NCBI GenBank assembly: GCA_046160045.1
Contig: JBJXGR010000217.1
Span: forward strand, 1-13,976
DNA from: CAZGUX01 sp046160045
GTDB taxonomy: Bacteria > Acidobacteriota > Terriglobia > Bryobacterales > Bryobacteraceae
DNA length: 13,976 nucleotides
Direction: 5' to 3'
Part shown: piece after piece, positions 7,955-13,821 of the stretch
Position numbering within the stretch: position 1 is the stretch's first letter
Layout of the letters: every line of letters begins with the position of its first letter
The notes under the pieces: generated by a model
Seen by the model: the letters and a program-made list of their open reading frames with translations, nothing else
Told to the model about the DNA's origin: nothing
Databases searched by the model: none
Made by a program: the position numbers and the translations under genes

Positions 7955-7969
7955 CAGTTGTTATAACTG
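7955..7969. promoter_or_regulatory. Small inverted repeat in the erpA leader
   Basis: CAGTT (7955-7959), GTTAT, AACTG (7965-7969). It falls just downstream of the predicted minus-strand transcription start and upstream of the ribosome binding site, so it could be an operator or a chance palindrome. No known regulator motif is recognised. Confidence 0.25.
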
Positions 7970-7980
7970 CCCTCTTAAAG

Positions 7981-7986
7981 ATTATA
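7981..7986 (-). promoter_or_regulatory. Sigma-70 -10 box (TATAAT) for the Fe-S carrier
   Basis: The minus strand reads TATAAT at 7986-7981, 40 bases upstream of the ATG, an exact consensus in an otherwise GC-rich region. No convincing TTGACA-like -35 is found 16-18 bases further upstream. Confidence 0.55.
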
Positions 7987-8398
7987 CGATGCGCCAGCCC
8001 CGCGCAAAGATACAGGCTGACCAGGAGATCGGTTTTCTGAACCGGACGGCGCGACTCACGACGGTAACGCACCGTGGCCAAAATGTCTCCCTGGCGGTTG
8101 ATTGTTAAGGAATGTACTGAATCCTTGCGAGCTCCAAGCACGGTGCGAGGGGGCCTGCCTCGCTGCCGCGGCCGAACGGTCCAGATGTAATAGGTTTCGG
8201 GAAACTTGGACTGGCTGGGGCCGGCTTGGTATCTTCGTAACCGGGAGGCGGTGTCGACACGGCAAAGGGTTGAAACCCAGTTTGCAACAGCCACGTACAT
8301 CAGGGTGTATGGGGACCCTTACTGGCGTGCTTCCACAGACTGGGCTAAACCCGGGCGGGACAGCAGTTTTCGGCCCGCGGGCCGCGACCAGGAGTCGC
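7987..8398. other. Divergent intergenic region upstream of the sigma factor
   Basis: No convincing gene is seen. On the plus strand TTGGAC (8206-8211) and TATCTT (8230-8235), 18 bases apart, are a weak promoter candidate. Two perfect palindromes occur: GTGTCGACAC (8251-8260) and CGGCCCGCGGGCCG (8371-8384), the latter just before the AGGAG ribosome binding site (8390-8394). The sigma reading frame is open upstream as far as 8102, with an in-frame ATG at 8309, so part of this stretch could code for an N-terminal extension. Confidence 0.4.
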
Positions 8399-8995
8399 GT
8401 GGACTACCAGAGTTCACAGGAAGGCGTGCTGGTCCAGCGCGCTCAGGAGGGCGAAGAGCGGGCGTTTCGCGAGATCGTGGAACGCTACCAGGCCAAAGTG
8501 TTTTCGATCATCCACGGCATCGTCCGGCAGCGCAACGACGTGGAAGACATTGCCCAACAGGTCTTTGCAAAGATTTACTTCTCCATCGGGAAGTTTGACT
8601 TCCGCAGTTCGCTGATCACCTGGATCTACAAGATCACGGTCAACGAATGCTACGACTACCTGAGAAAGAGGAAAGTCCGCAAGCTGGTTTACGAGAGCGA
8701 TTTGAGCGAGGACGAAGTGCGGAGGGTGGAGCACACCGAACCGGCCACCGACCAGCAACCCCTGGCGGATTCGAGCCTGGCGAACCGCGACTACCTCTTC
8801 AAGCTCCTCTCCAAGGTGAGCGAGGAGGAACGAAACCTCCTGATGTTGAAGGAAGTGGAAGGGCATTCAGTGGAAGAACTCGCCGGAATGACCGGAATGA
8901 ACGAGAACACGATCAAGGTGAAACTCTTCCGGGCGAGGCAGAAATTGATCAAGGCGGCACAACGGATTGACCGATCCGCCGTTGCAGCCGGCTGA
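8399..8995 (+). CDS. ECF-like sigma-70 family RNA polymerase sigma factor
   Basis: 198 residues from the GTG at 8399, chosen because AGGAG lies 4 bases upstream and homology begins right after it (QEGVLVQRAQEGEERAF). An in-frame ATG at 8309 would add 30 unconserved residues. Region 2 is seen in FREIVERYQAKVFSIIHGIV, DVEDIAQQVFAKIY and the -10-binding SSLITWIYKITVNECYDYLR. An acidic linker (DLSEDEVRRVEHTEP) follows. Region 4 is LLSKVSEEERNLLMLKEVEG plus the helix-turn-helix SVEELAGMTGMNENTIKVKL. This two-domain layout without regions 1 and 3 is that of extracytoplasmic function sigma factors. It is followed by a zinc-finger membrane protein likely to be its anti-sigma factor. The cytoplasmic regulon is unknown. 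Confidence 0.92.
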   Translation: MDYQSSQEGVLVQRAQEGEERAFREIVERYQAKVFSIIHGIVRQRNDVEDIAQQVFAKIYFSIGKFDFRSSLITWIYKITVNECYDYLRKRKVRKLVYESDLSEDEVRRVEHTEPATDQQPLADSSLANRDYLFKLLSKVSEEERNLLMLKEVEGHSVEELAGMTGMNENTIKVKLFRARQKLIKAAQRIDRSAVAAG

Positions 8996-9118
8996 CCGGG
9001 AATGGTAGTAAAGTGATAGACACTAGGTCCAAAGAACAATCTTCCGAAGCGGCCCCACCGAGAGCCGCGGGAAGCGGTGCGCACAGGGTGGTCAGCAGTT
9101 TTGTGGGAAGAAGGTCGT

Positions 9119-9586
9119 ATGCACCAACTGATTCAGGACGGGCTTGAAGAGTACCTTTCGGGGACTTTAGATTCGGCAAGCCGCGGGCGCTTCGACGCGC
9201 ATTTGAAAGAATGCCCGATGTGCCGCGAGCAAATGGAAGAAATGAACCAGCTTTCGAGTTTGTTGCAGTCACTGCGCGATCCCGCACCCGAAACGGTGAC
9301 GCCGGCTGCGGGCTTTTACGCCCGGGTGTCGATGCGCATTGAACAGGAACAGGACGTTTCCATCTGGTCGCTATTGCTGCAACCGCTGTTCGCCAAGCGC
9401 GTGGCGCTGGCGTCGCTGTTGTTTCTGGCGATGGTGGGCGGCCTGGTCCTGTCGGGCGAGCCGGAATCCATGGGACTGCCCACGGCGGAGCAGGTGATGG
9501 CCCTCGATGGAGGTCATCGGACCCTGCCGCCGGGCGGTGATGTGGCACGCGGGCACATGCTGTATACGCTCGCGAGCTACGAGTGA
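9119..9586 (+). CDS. Zinc-finger (zf-HC2) membrane anti-sigma factor
   Basis: 155 residues from the ATG at 9119, preceded by GGGAAGAAGG about 6 bases upstream; a GTG at 9077 in frame is less likely. The N-terminal domain has HLKECPMC, the HxxxCxxC zinc-binding pattern of ZAS-type anti-sigma factors, inside an EEYLSGTLD...RFDAHL context typical of zf-HC2 proteins. A single membrane segment, about VALASLLFLAMVGGLVLSG, is followed by a roughly 50-residue outer part. It lies 123 bases after the sigma factor gene. Its expected role is to hold that sigma factor at the membrane until an envelope or redox signal releases it; the pairing is inferred from adjacency. Confidence 0.88.
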   Translation: MHQLIQDGLEEYLSGTLDSASRGRFDAHLKECPMCREQMEEMNQLSSLLQSLRDPAPETVTPAAGFYARVSMRIEQEQDVSIWSLLLQPLFAKRVALASLLFLAMVGGLVLSGEPESMGLPTAEQVMALDGGHRTLPPGGDVARGHMLYTLASYE

Positions 9587-9602
9587 GTGAGCCGGATCAC
9601 CG

Positions 9603-9959
9603 ATGAGTAGCCTCGGAACACCCCGGTCGCAGAGTCGCGCGGCCTGCGCGATGATGCTCGTCGCGGTCTTCTTTGCCGGCGCCGGCGCCGGCACCATCAC
9701 GTACAGTTGGGGCTCCCGCAAGTGGTCGCAGAAGCCTGCGCCGTTTTGGACGGAAGCGGGCAAGGAGCGATCGCTCCAGAAGTGGAAGCAGGAACTGGCG
9801 CTGACGCCGGAGCAGGCCAGAGAGATCGAGTCCGTGCTCGACGATTTCACGATGTACTACAAGAGCGTCCTGAGCGACGGCAGGACGCGGATCCTCAAAA
9901 TCCTGAGCGAAGAACAACGCAAGAAGTTCGAGCGGCTCATGATCGACGCGCAACGCTGA
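9603..9959 (+). CDS. Small membrane-anchored CpxP/Spy-like protein
   Basis: 118 residues from the ATG at 9603, 16 bases after the anti-sigma stop. An N-terminal hydrophobic segment (about residues 13-30, AACAMMLVAVFFAGAGAG) is a signal anchor or uncleaved signal peptide. The outer part is charged and helical: WKQELALTPEQAREIESVL, a middle helix, then ILSEEQRKKFERL. The LTPEQ motif and the closing L-S-x-x-Q-R-x-x-F pattern are those of periplasmic CpxP/Spy-type or heavy-metal-sensor helical proteins. Family members bind misfolded proteins or feed back on envelope stress signalling. Position as third gene after sigma and anti-sigma supports such a role. Homology is short, so the functional call is moderate. 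Confidence 0.7.
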   Translation: MSSLGTPRSQSRAACAMMLVAVFFAGAGAGTITYSWGSRKWSQKPAPFWTEAGKERSLQKWKQELALTPEQAREIESVLDDFTMYYKSVLSDGRTRILKILSEEQRKKFERLMIDAQR

Positions 9960-9965
9960 CGGAGC

Positions 9966-10021
9966 TATCAGCGGTCAGCTATCAGCCGGCAGCAATCAGC
10001 TTTCAGCCGTCAGCGATCAGC
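9966..10021. repeat. Heptanucleotide tandem array (NNTCAGC x8)
   Basis: Eight consecutive 7-base units ending in CAGC: TATCAGC, GGTCAGC, TATCAGC, CGGCAGC, AATCAGC, TTTCAGC, CGTCAGC, GATCAGC. It is the reverse-complement orientation of the GCTGANN array at 12790-12852. A lone GCTGACG unit (9955-9961) overlaps the stop codon of the preceding gene. Confidence 0.9.
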
Positions 10022-10100
10022 TTCGAGATCTTAGCTTTGAATTAGGCGGGGGCCTTTCTGTGGCGCTCCACCCGAGATTCCAGCCCCTTGGAGGGTAAAC

Positions 10101-10135
10101 GCTGACGGCTATAAGCTGACCACTGATCGCTGGCC
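10101..10135. repeat. Short GCTGANN heptamer array beside the aldolase fragment
   Basis: Five degenerate 7-base units: GCTGACG, GCTATAA, GCTGACC, ACTGATC, GCTGGCC. One extra C separates them from GCTACTT, which holds the aldolase-type stop codon. The arrangement mirrors the array at 12790-12852. It is inverted relative to the array at 9966-10021, so the two could pair across a 79-base spacer. Confidence 0.75.
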
Positions 10136-10137
10136 CG

Positions 10138-10285
10138 CTACTTCGACAACTCGGCGATGATCTCGACCGCCCGGTCGTTAGAGCATTCCCACTTCGTCGC
10201 CGCACCCGAGAAACCTCATGCCGCCCTCCTTCCAAAACCGGGCCAGGGCGACGTTGCGGGTCTGAGTCCCCGGGGCTCCAACAAT
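10138..10285 (-). pseudogene. 3' fragment of an HpcH/HpaI-family aldolase
   Basis: On the minus strand this encodes APGTQTRNVALARFWKEGG, then MRFLGCGDEVGML, nearly the C-terminus of the intact aldolase at 12854-13621 (MRFLGCSNDTGML there). One inserted base (the extra T near 10180 on the plus strand) makes a premature TAA after GML; the remaining 40-odd bases to the normal TAG are nearly identical to the intact gene. The first 200 or so residues are missing: homology stops at about 10280-10290, where MATE coding sequence in the opposite direction begins. Codon differences upstream show it is a diverged paralogue, not just a fresh copy. Confidence 0.85.
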
Positions 10286-10289
10286 TCCG

Positions 10290-10607
10290 GCGACGGAGTT
10301 CTTTAATCACGTCGACCCGGCAGTGGTTCCGTATGCGGTGGACTGCCTGTGGATCCTCGGGTGCGGCAATATCGCGTATGCGTTCGGAATGTTACTGGTG
10401 CAGGCGTTCAACGGTGCGGGCGATACTGTGACACCGACCATCATCAACGTGATCGGCTTCTGGCTGGTCGAGATTCCGCGGGCATGGGCGCTGGCATTCC
10501 GGGCCGGCCTCGAAGTGCGCGGCGTCTTCATGTCCATCCCGATCACCGAAGTGCTGATCACGCTGATGGGCCTGGCGATGTTTATGCGAGGCACGTGGAA
10601 GTTGTGA
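10290..10607 (+). pseudogene. C-terminal fragment of a MATE-family efflux pump
   Basis: About 105 residues in frame up to TGA at 10605-10607. FFNHVDPAVVPYAVDCL, then AFGMLLVQAFNGAGDTVTPT, IINVIGFWLVEIPRAWALA, RGVFMSIPITEVLITLMGL and a terminal RGTWKL match the last third of NorM/MATE transporters (normally 440-480 residues). There is no start codon context or ribosome binding site, and the 5' two thirds are absent. The sequence abuts the aldolase fragment head-to-head. It is most likely a dead remnant. An internal GTG at 10323 could give a 94-residue ORF, but three to four helices alone would not form a pump. Confidence 0.85.
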
Positions 10608-10830
10608 TCCCGCGGTATCGGGCCAGACGGTCATATGGCTATGCCGCGGAGCGTGAGTTGAAAAAGGTAGAAACGCGTTGGACGTCCTTGGGTGTCTTGC
10701 GGTGAGGCACAACAGGTGGCGACATATTTGTAGATGGGCGCTGCTTCGCCGTGAAGGGTGGAGTGAGCGCGCTTGAAGCCGAACTCATGCAAGCGGACGC
10801 TCTTTCAAGTGGAGAAACCCGCGCCCGCTA
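10608..10830. other. No recognisable gene
   Basis: Between the MATE remnant and the oxidoreductase remnant I find no conserved protein segment, repeat or promoter worth naming. It is probably decayed sequence. Confidence 0.5.
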
Positions 10831-11545
10831 CCAACTGCCAGCAACCTTGCCGCCCGTCATCCCGACACCACCGGCAAACCGAAGATCGTCATGCTCGAGC
10901 GAGGCGTCTGGTGGTTTACCCCCGAACGTCAGATGCGCGGACCATTCGCGGCCAACGTCGATGCGAGCTACCCGCCCGGTGACCGCACGCAGCCCGACTA
11001 CAAGAAGCATCAGGTCCAATACTGGCCCCGCCCCGATCATCGCCGCGGCGTGCTGGAACTGTTCAACACGACATGGGCCAACGTGTTCGGCGGCGACCGG
11101 CGCGATTTCGGCAACGCGCCCCAACCCCTCTACCGGTACAACATCTTCGATGAGCTCGACGTCGTTTCCGCCAGCGGTGTCGGCGGCGGATTCCTCGTCT
11201 ACCCTAACGTCCGCAGAACGACGCAGAGACCTTTGCCTACCCGGGAAAAGTCCGCTACCTGAAAGAGGCCAGCGAAAAGCTCGCCGGCACCCCATCCTTC
11301 ACTTCGAAGTACGACATCGTGAAGAAATGGGGACCGCTCAACCTCGCTATCATCGAGTATCCTGATCCCGAGCAGGGCGCGCTCGATAAGAAGGCCTATT
11401 GCGAACGCCAGGGCCGCTGTTTCCTGGGCTGCCTGCCAGGCGCGCGCGCCACACGCTCAACAAGAGCATCATCAACAAGCTACTCTACGGCGACCCACTT
11501 GCAAGCATCACGATCTCGCCGCCATCACAGGAGCCTGGGTACCGT
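10831..11545 (+). pseudogene. GMC-type FAD oxidoreductase remnant, frameshifted
   Basis: Three reading frames in succession give family-like sequence. Frame A (about 10834-11210): TASNLAARHPDTTGKPKIVM, LERGVWWFTPERQM, VQYWPRPDHRRGVLELF, FDELDVVSASGVGGGFLVYPNV, matching the FAD-domain start of GMC/cholesterol-oxidase-like proteins. The leading GxGxxG is missing, so the N-terminus is truncated. Frame B (from about 11220): GKVRYLKEASEKLAG, then CERQGRCFLGCLPGAR, the cysteine-rich segment of this group. Frame C (from about 11450): RHTLNKSIINKLLYGDPL, reached through a 2-base GC insertion near 11440. Sequence is also missing between frames A and B, and everything after about 11545. It cannot encode a working enzyme. 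Confidence 0.8.
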
Positions 11546-11650
11546 GTGTTCGTGCTGAGTTCCGGCGCGTCGGGTTTAGTGGCCGCTCAGGTTGACCCTG
11601 TTGAGGGAACCCCTTGCGTTTATGATGGAGTTGGCGTAACGAGGATGCGG

Positions 11651-11660
11651 AAGGAGGAGG
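11651..11660 (+). promoter_or_regulatory. Very strong Shine-Dalgarno
   Basis: AAGGAGGAGG one base before the ATG at 11662, with AGGAGG nearly ideal in content though closely spaced. It fixes the start of the next gene. The stretch 11546-11650 upstream holds no other gene; TATGAT at 11621-11626 could be a -10 box, without a well-spaced -35. Confidence 0.7.
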
Positions 11661-11661
11661 T

Positions 11662-12720
11662 ATGGAAGTGAACTGGGCTCCTTTGCTTCAAGATTACGGG
11701 CCGTTCGCGCTGCTGCCGTTCTCGATGCTGGTGATTGAAAGAATCGCGGCGAACCGGGCTCACGATACAAAGCTTCCGGAGAAGACGCGGAACCTGGTGT
11801 ACACGGCGGCATGGGTGATGATCTTCACTCTGTGCGGAGCCGTCTTGTACTTCTGGTGGCTGGGAAGTTCGCTGCGCGAGACGGAAGCCATGCTGCGGGG
11901 GAAAGTGACGGGGTTGGGCACTACACACCTGTTCCGGGCGACGGGTCCGGACGGGGCGAACGTGCGGGTCTTTCTGTACCGCGACATGAACCGGCCAGAC
12001 CAGTTGCTGTGGCGGGCGTTCAGCGCGACACGGCTGGATGAAAAGACGCAGATGGAACTGCTGGTGGATGCCAGCACGAGGAGCAGCGACGAGATCTGGA
12101 TGTTCCCGTTTGCTCCGAGCCGCAGCTACTATGGGCGATCGATGGAACTGAATCTCAGCTACGACCCAGTGACGCACAAATTGAAGTGCGACAACTGCTC
12201 GAGGAACCAGCCCGTGGTCATCATCGGAAGGAAGGTGGTAACGGCTGCCGCGGAGCCCGGCACGGGGGAGCCGCCGCTGCCGTATTTCGGAGCCGTGTAT
12301 GCGATGAGCAATCCCTCCACGGGCGACCTGTTGCGGTACCTGGACGCGGATGATCCGTCTGTGCGTCTGCGAGCGCGGCAGCAACTTGCGAAAGCGGGTC
12401 CGGAGGCGTTCCGGGAGATGGACAAGGCGCTCGCGAGGGTGGACAGCAGTTACCGGGTGCGATTGGGGATCATCGTGGCGGCGAACCAGGCCAAGTCCTT
12501 CCGGGCGGAGCAGTTCAGTACAGCAGCCTGGTGCTCGGTATGGGGCGCGGCGCAGTCGGGCGACGAAACGATGCAGGGGCAGGCGCGGCTGCTGCTTTCG
12601 AAACAGCCGGCGAAACCGAGTGCCGCTACGTGCGCGAACCTGAAGCGATTGGAGTACCAGCGGAAGATGAACGAAGCGATGCAGGTGTACCGGGCTCCGT
12701 CCGCGGAGGCGAAGAAGTAG
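11662..12720 (+). CDS. Membrane-anchored protein of unknown function with a HEAT-like segment
   Basis: 352 residues; the start is fixed by the strong ribosome binding site. Two hydrophobic segments lie near the N-terminus: about residues 10-27 (DYGPFALLPFSMLVIERI) and 46-70 (VYTAAWVMIFTLCGAVLYFWWLG). A 280-residue soluble part follows. It includes a beta-rich region (VRVFLYRDMNRPDQLLWRAF; MELLVDAST), a CDNC pair, and a helical piece GDLLRYLDADDPSVRLRARQ that resembles one HEAT/PBS-type repeat. I do not recognise the family. It stands alone, downstream of pseudogenes and convergent with the aldolase gene; codon use looks normal for the window, so it is probably a live gene. Confidence 0.7.
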   Translation: MEVNWAPLLQDYGPFALLPFSMLVIERIAANRAHDTKLPEKTRNLVYTAAWVMIFTLCGAVLYFWWLGSSLRETEAMLRGKVTGLGTTHLFRATGPDGANVRVFLYRDMNRPDQLLWRAFSATRLDEKTQMELLVDASTRSSDEIWMFPFAPSRSYYGRSMELNLSYDPVTHKLKCDNCSRNQPVVIIGRKVVTAAAEPGTGEPPLPYFGAVYAMSNPSTGDLLRYLDADDPSVRLRARQQLAKAGPEAFREMDKALARVDSSYRVRLGIIVAANQAKSFRAEQFSTAAWCSVWGAAQSGDETMQGQARLLLSKQPAKPSAATCANLKRLEYQRKMNEAMQVYRAPSAEAKK

Positions 12721-12730
12721 TAAGGAGAAA

Positions 12731-12751
12731 AGCCCCCTTGCGCGAGGGGCT
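12731..12751 (-). terminator. Intrinsic terminator for the minus-strand aldolase
   Basis: AGCCCC (12731-12736) and GGGGCT (12746-12751) form a 6-bp stem around a 9-base loop. Read on the minus strand the hairpin is followed by TTTTCTCC, as expected for a rho-independent terminator about 100 bases after the aldolase stop. On the plus strand, 10 bases after the stop of the upstream gene, there is no T tract, though the hairpin could still protect that 3' end. Confidence 0.6.
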
Positions 12752-12789
12752 ACAACCATATACGAACCTGTCGCTACCGCACTCAGATA

Positions 12790-12852
12790 GCTGAGAGCAG
12801 AGTGCTGAAGGCTGAGAGCTGAAAGCTGAGAGCTGACCGCTGAAAGCTGGCC
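12790..12852. repeat. Heptanucleotide tandem array (GCTGANN x9) abutting a stop codon
   Basis: Nine contiguous 7-base units: GCTGAGA, GCAGAGT, GCTGAAG, GCTGAGA, GCTGAAA, GCTGAGA, GCTGACC, GCTGAAA, GCTGGCC. A tenth, GCTACTT (12853-12859), contains the aldolase stop codon on the minus strand. The same unit family, in both orientations, is at 9966-10021 and 10101-10135. Confidence 0.92.
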
Positions 12853-12853
12853 G

Positions 12854-13621
12854 CTACTTCGACAACTCGGCGATGATCTCGACCGCCCGGTCGTAGAGCA
12901 TTCCGGTGTCGTTGCTGCAACCGAGGAAGCGCATGCCGCCCTCCTTCCAGAACCGGGCCAGCGCCACATTGCGGGTCTGGGTGCCGGGGGCAATCCCACG
13001 GCGATTGCAGGTGTCGCGGATGTCCTCCATCGCCTCCACCATCTTCGGGTGCTGGAAGTTTCCAGGAACGCCGAGCGAAATCGACAGATCGGCAGGTCCC
13101 ACCATCACCGCATCGATCCCGGGAACGGAAAGCAGTTCCTCGCGGGCATCCAGCGCGCGCTTCGTCTCAATCTGCAACACCACCAGCGTCTCCGCATTGT
13201 AGTGGTCGATGATCTCGGTGAAACTTGCCTTCTCGTAGTTGATGTTGACGGGCCCGAGGCCGAACCCGCGGTCGCCCAGGGGCGGGAACCTAGTCCAGCG
13301 CACGGCGCGCTCGAGCAGTTCCGGCGATTCGACGCGCGGGAAGATGATGCCTTGCGCGCCGACGTCGAGCGAACGGGCAATCAGCGAGTACTGCAGATCC
13401 GCGACGCGGACGATGGGAACGAGTCCCACCAAGTTGGAGACGCGGCAGACGTCCTGCACGGTCTCGAGATCGAATCCTCCGTGTTCGGTGTCGATGAAGG
13501 TCCAATGGAAGCCAGCCGCGGCCAACGCCTTGGGGACCTCCACGGAACGGAACTGGCCGAAGCCGGTGCCGAATTGAACTTTGCCTTCGCGGAGGGCCTG
13601 CTTGACGGAGTTCTTGAGCAT
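12854..13621 (-). CDS. HpcH/HpaI-family class II aldolase
   Basis: 255 residues, full length for the family. FIDTEHGGFD (the strand and loop with the conserved Glu-His), IIFPRVESPELLERAV, LQIETKRALDAREELLSVPG (metal-binding Glu) and VGPADLSISLGVPG (metal-binding Asp) are the hallmarks of Mg/Mn-dependent 2-oxo-acid aldolases such as 2-dehydro-3-deoxyglucarate aldolase (GarL) and HpaI. Family reaction: retro-aldol cleavage of a 4-hydroxy-2-oxo acid to pyruvate plus an aldehyde. It is cytoplasmic. The ATG at 13621 has only a weak GGCGAG 9 bases upstream. The substrate is unknown; sugar-acid breakdown would suit the operon at the left of the window, but the two are 6 kb apart. It ends in a heptamer repeat, is followed by a terminator, and is divergent from the receptor gene at 13822. 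Confidence 0.9.
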   Translation of the reverse strand: MLKNSVKQALREGKVQFGTGFGQFRSVEVPKALAAAGFHWTFIDTEHGGFDLETVQDVCRVSNLVGLVPIVRVADLQYSLIARSLDVGAQGIIFPRVESPELLERAVRWTRFPPLGDRGFGLGPVNINYEKASFTEIIDHYNAETLVVLQIETKRALDAREELLSVPGIDAVMVGPADLSISLGVPGNFQHPKMVEAMEDIRDTCNRRGIAPGTQTRNVALARFWKEGGMRFLGCSNDTGMLYDRAVEIIAELSK

Positions 13622-13727
13622 GAGATGGTACTCGCCATTTTCCTAGACCGAGGGGAGTCGAGGCAAGTCGTTGATGAACTGGAATCTGAAGCCAAGCGGA
13701 GGAACGCCATGGAAAGGCTGGACGCTG

Positions 13728-13757
13728 TTGACAGGGTCCTCCAGGGAGTGGTACATG
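13728..13757 (+). promoter_or_regulatory. Candidate sigma-70 promoter for the receptor gene
   Basis: TTGACA (13728-13733) is an exact -35 consensus; TACATG (13752-13757), 18 bases later, is a weak -10. A transcript from here would start about 55 bases before the ATG at 13822. Confidence 0.4.
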
Positions 13758-13769
13758 TTCTTAATCAGC

Positions 13770-13790
13770 TTCGAACCGGTTTCGAACCGG
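13770..13790. repeat. TTCGAACCGG direct repeat in the receptor leader
   Basis: TTCGAACCGG occurs at 13770-13779 and 13781-13790, one base apart; the pair also makes a near-palindrome, TTCGAACCGGTTTCGAA. It is located between the candidate promoter and the start codon, so it might be an operator or a leader hairpin. Confidence 0.5.
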
Positions 13791-13821
13791 GGGTTCAGGT
13801 TCAATCACGAAAGGGGAAGCC

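Noticed and set aside
8102..8398. N-terminal extension of the sigma factor to an upstream start
   Set aside because: The added residues look like translated leader, the sigma homology begins at 8399, and AGGAG precedes that GTG; the ATG at 8309 is noted as an alternative only.
9966..10135. Possible CRISPR array because of regular short repeats
   Set aside because: The period is 7 bases with no spacers, so these are tandem heptamers, not CRISPR repeats.
10323..10607. A small intact membrane protein starting at the GTG at 10323
   Set aside because: Its sequence is the interior and end of a MATE pump, with no RBS, and homology continues upstream of that codon to the junction with the aldolase remnant.
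11592..11626. TTGACC ... TATGAT as a promoter for the gene at 11662
   Set aside because: Spacing is 23 bases (or 14 using TTGAGG), outside the normal range; only the -10-like box is mentioned.
11620..12999. 459-codon minus-strand open frame spanning the unknown membrane gene, heptamer array and aldolase end
   Set aside because: It runs through the tandem repeat (giving periodic LSA-type peptide) and a terminator; the plus-strand gene has a strong RBS and membrane helices.
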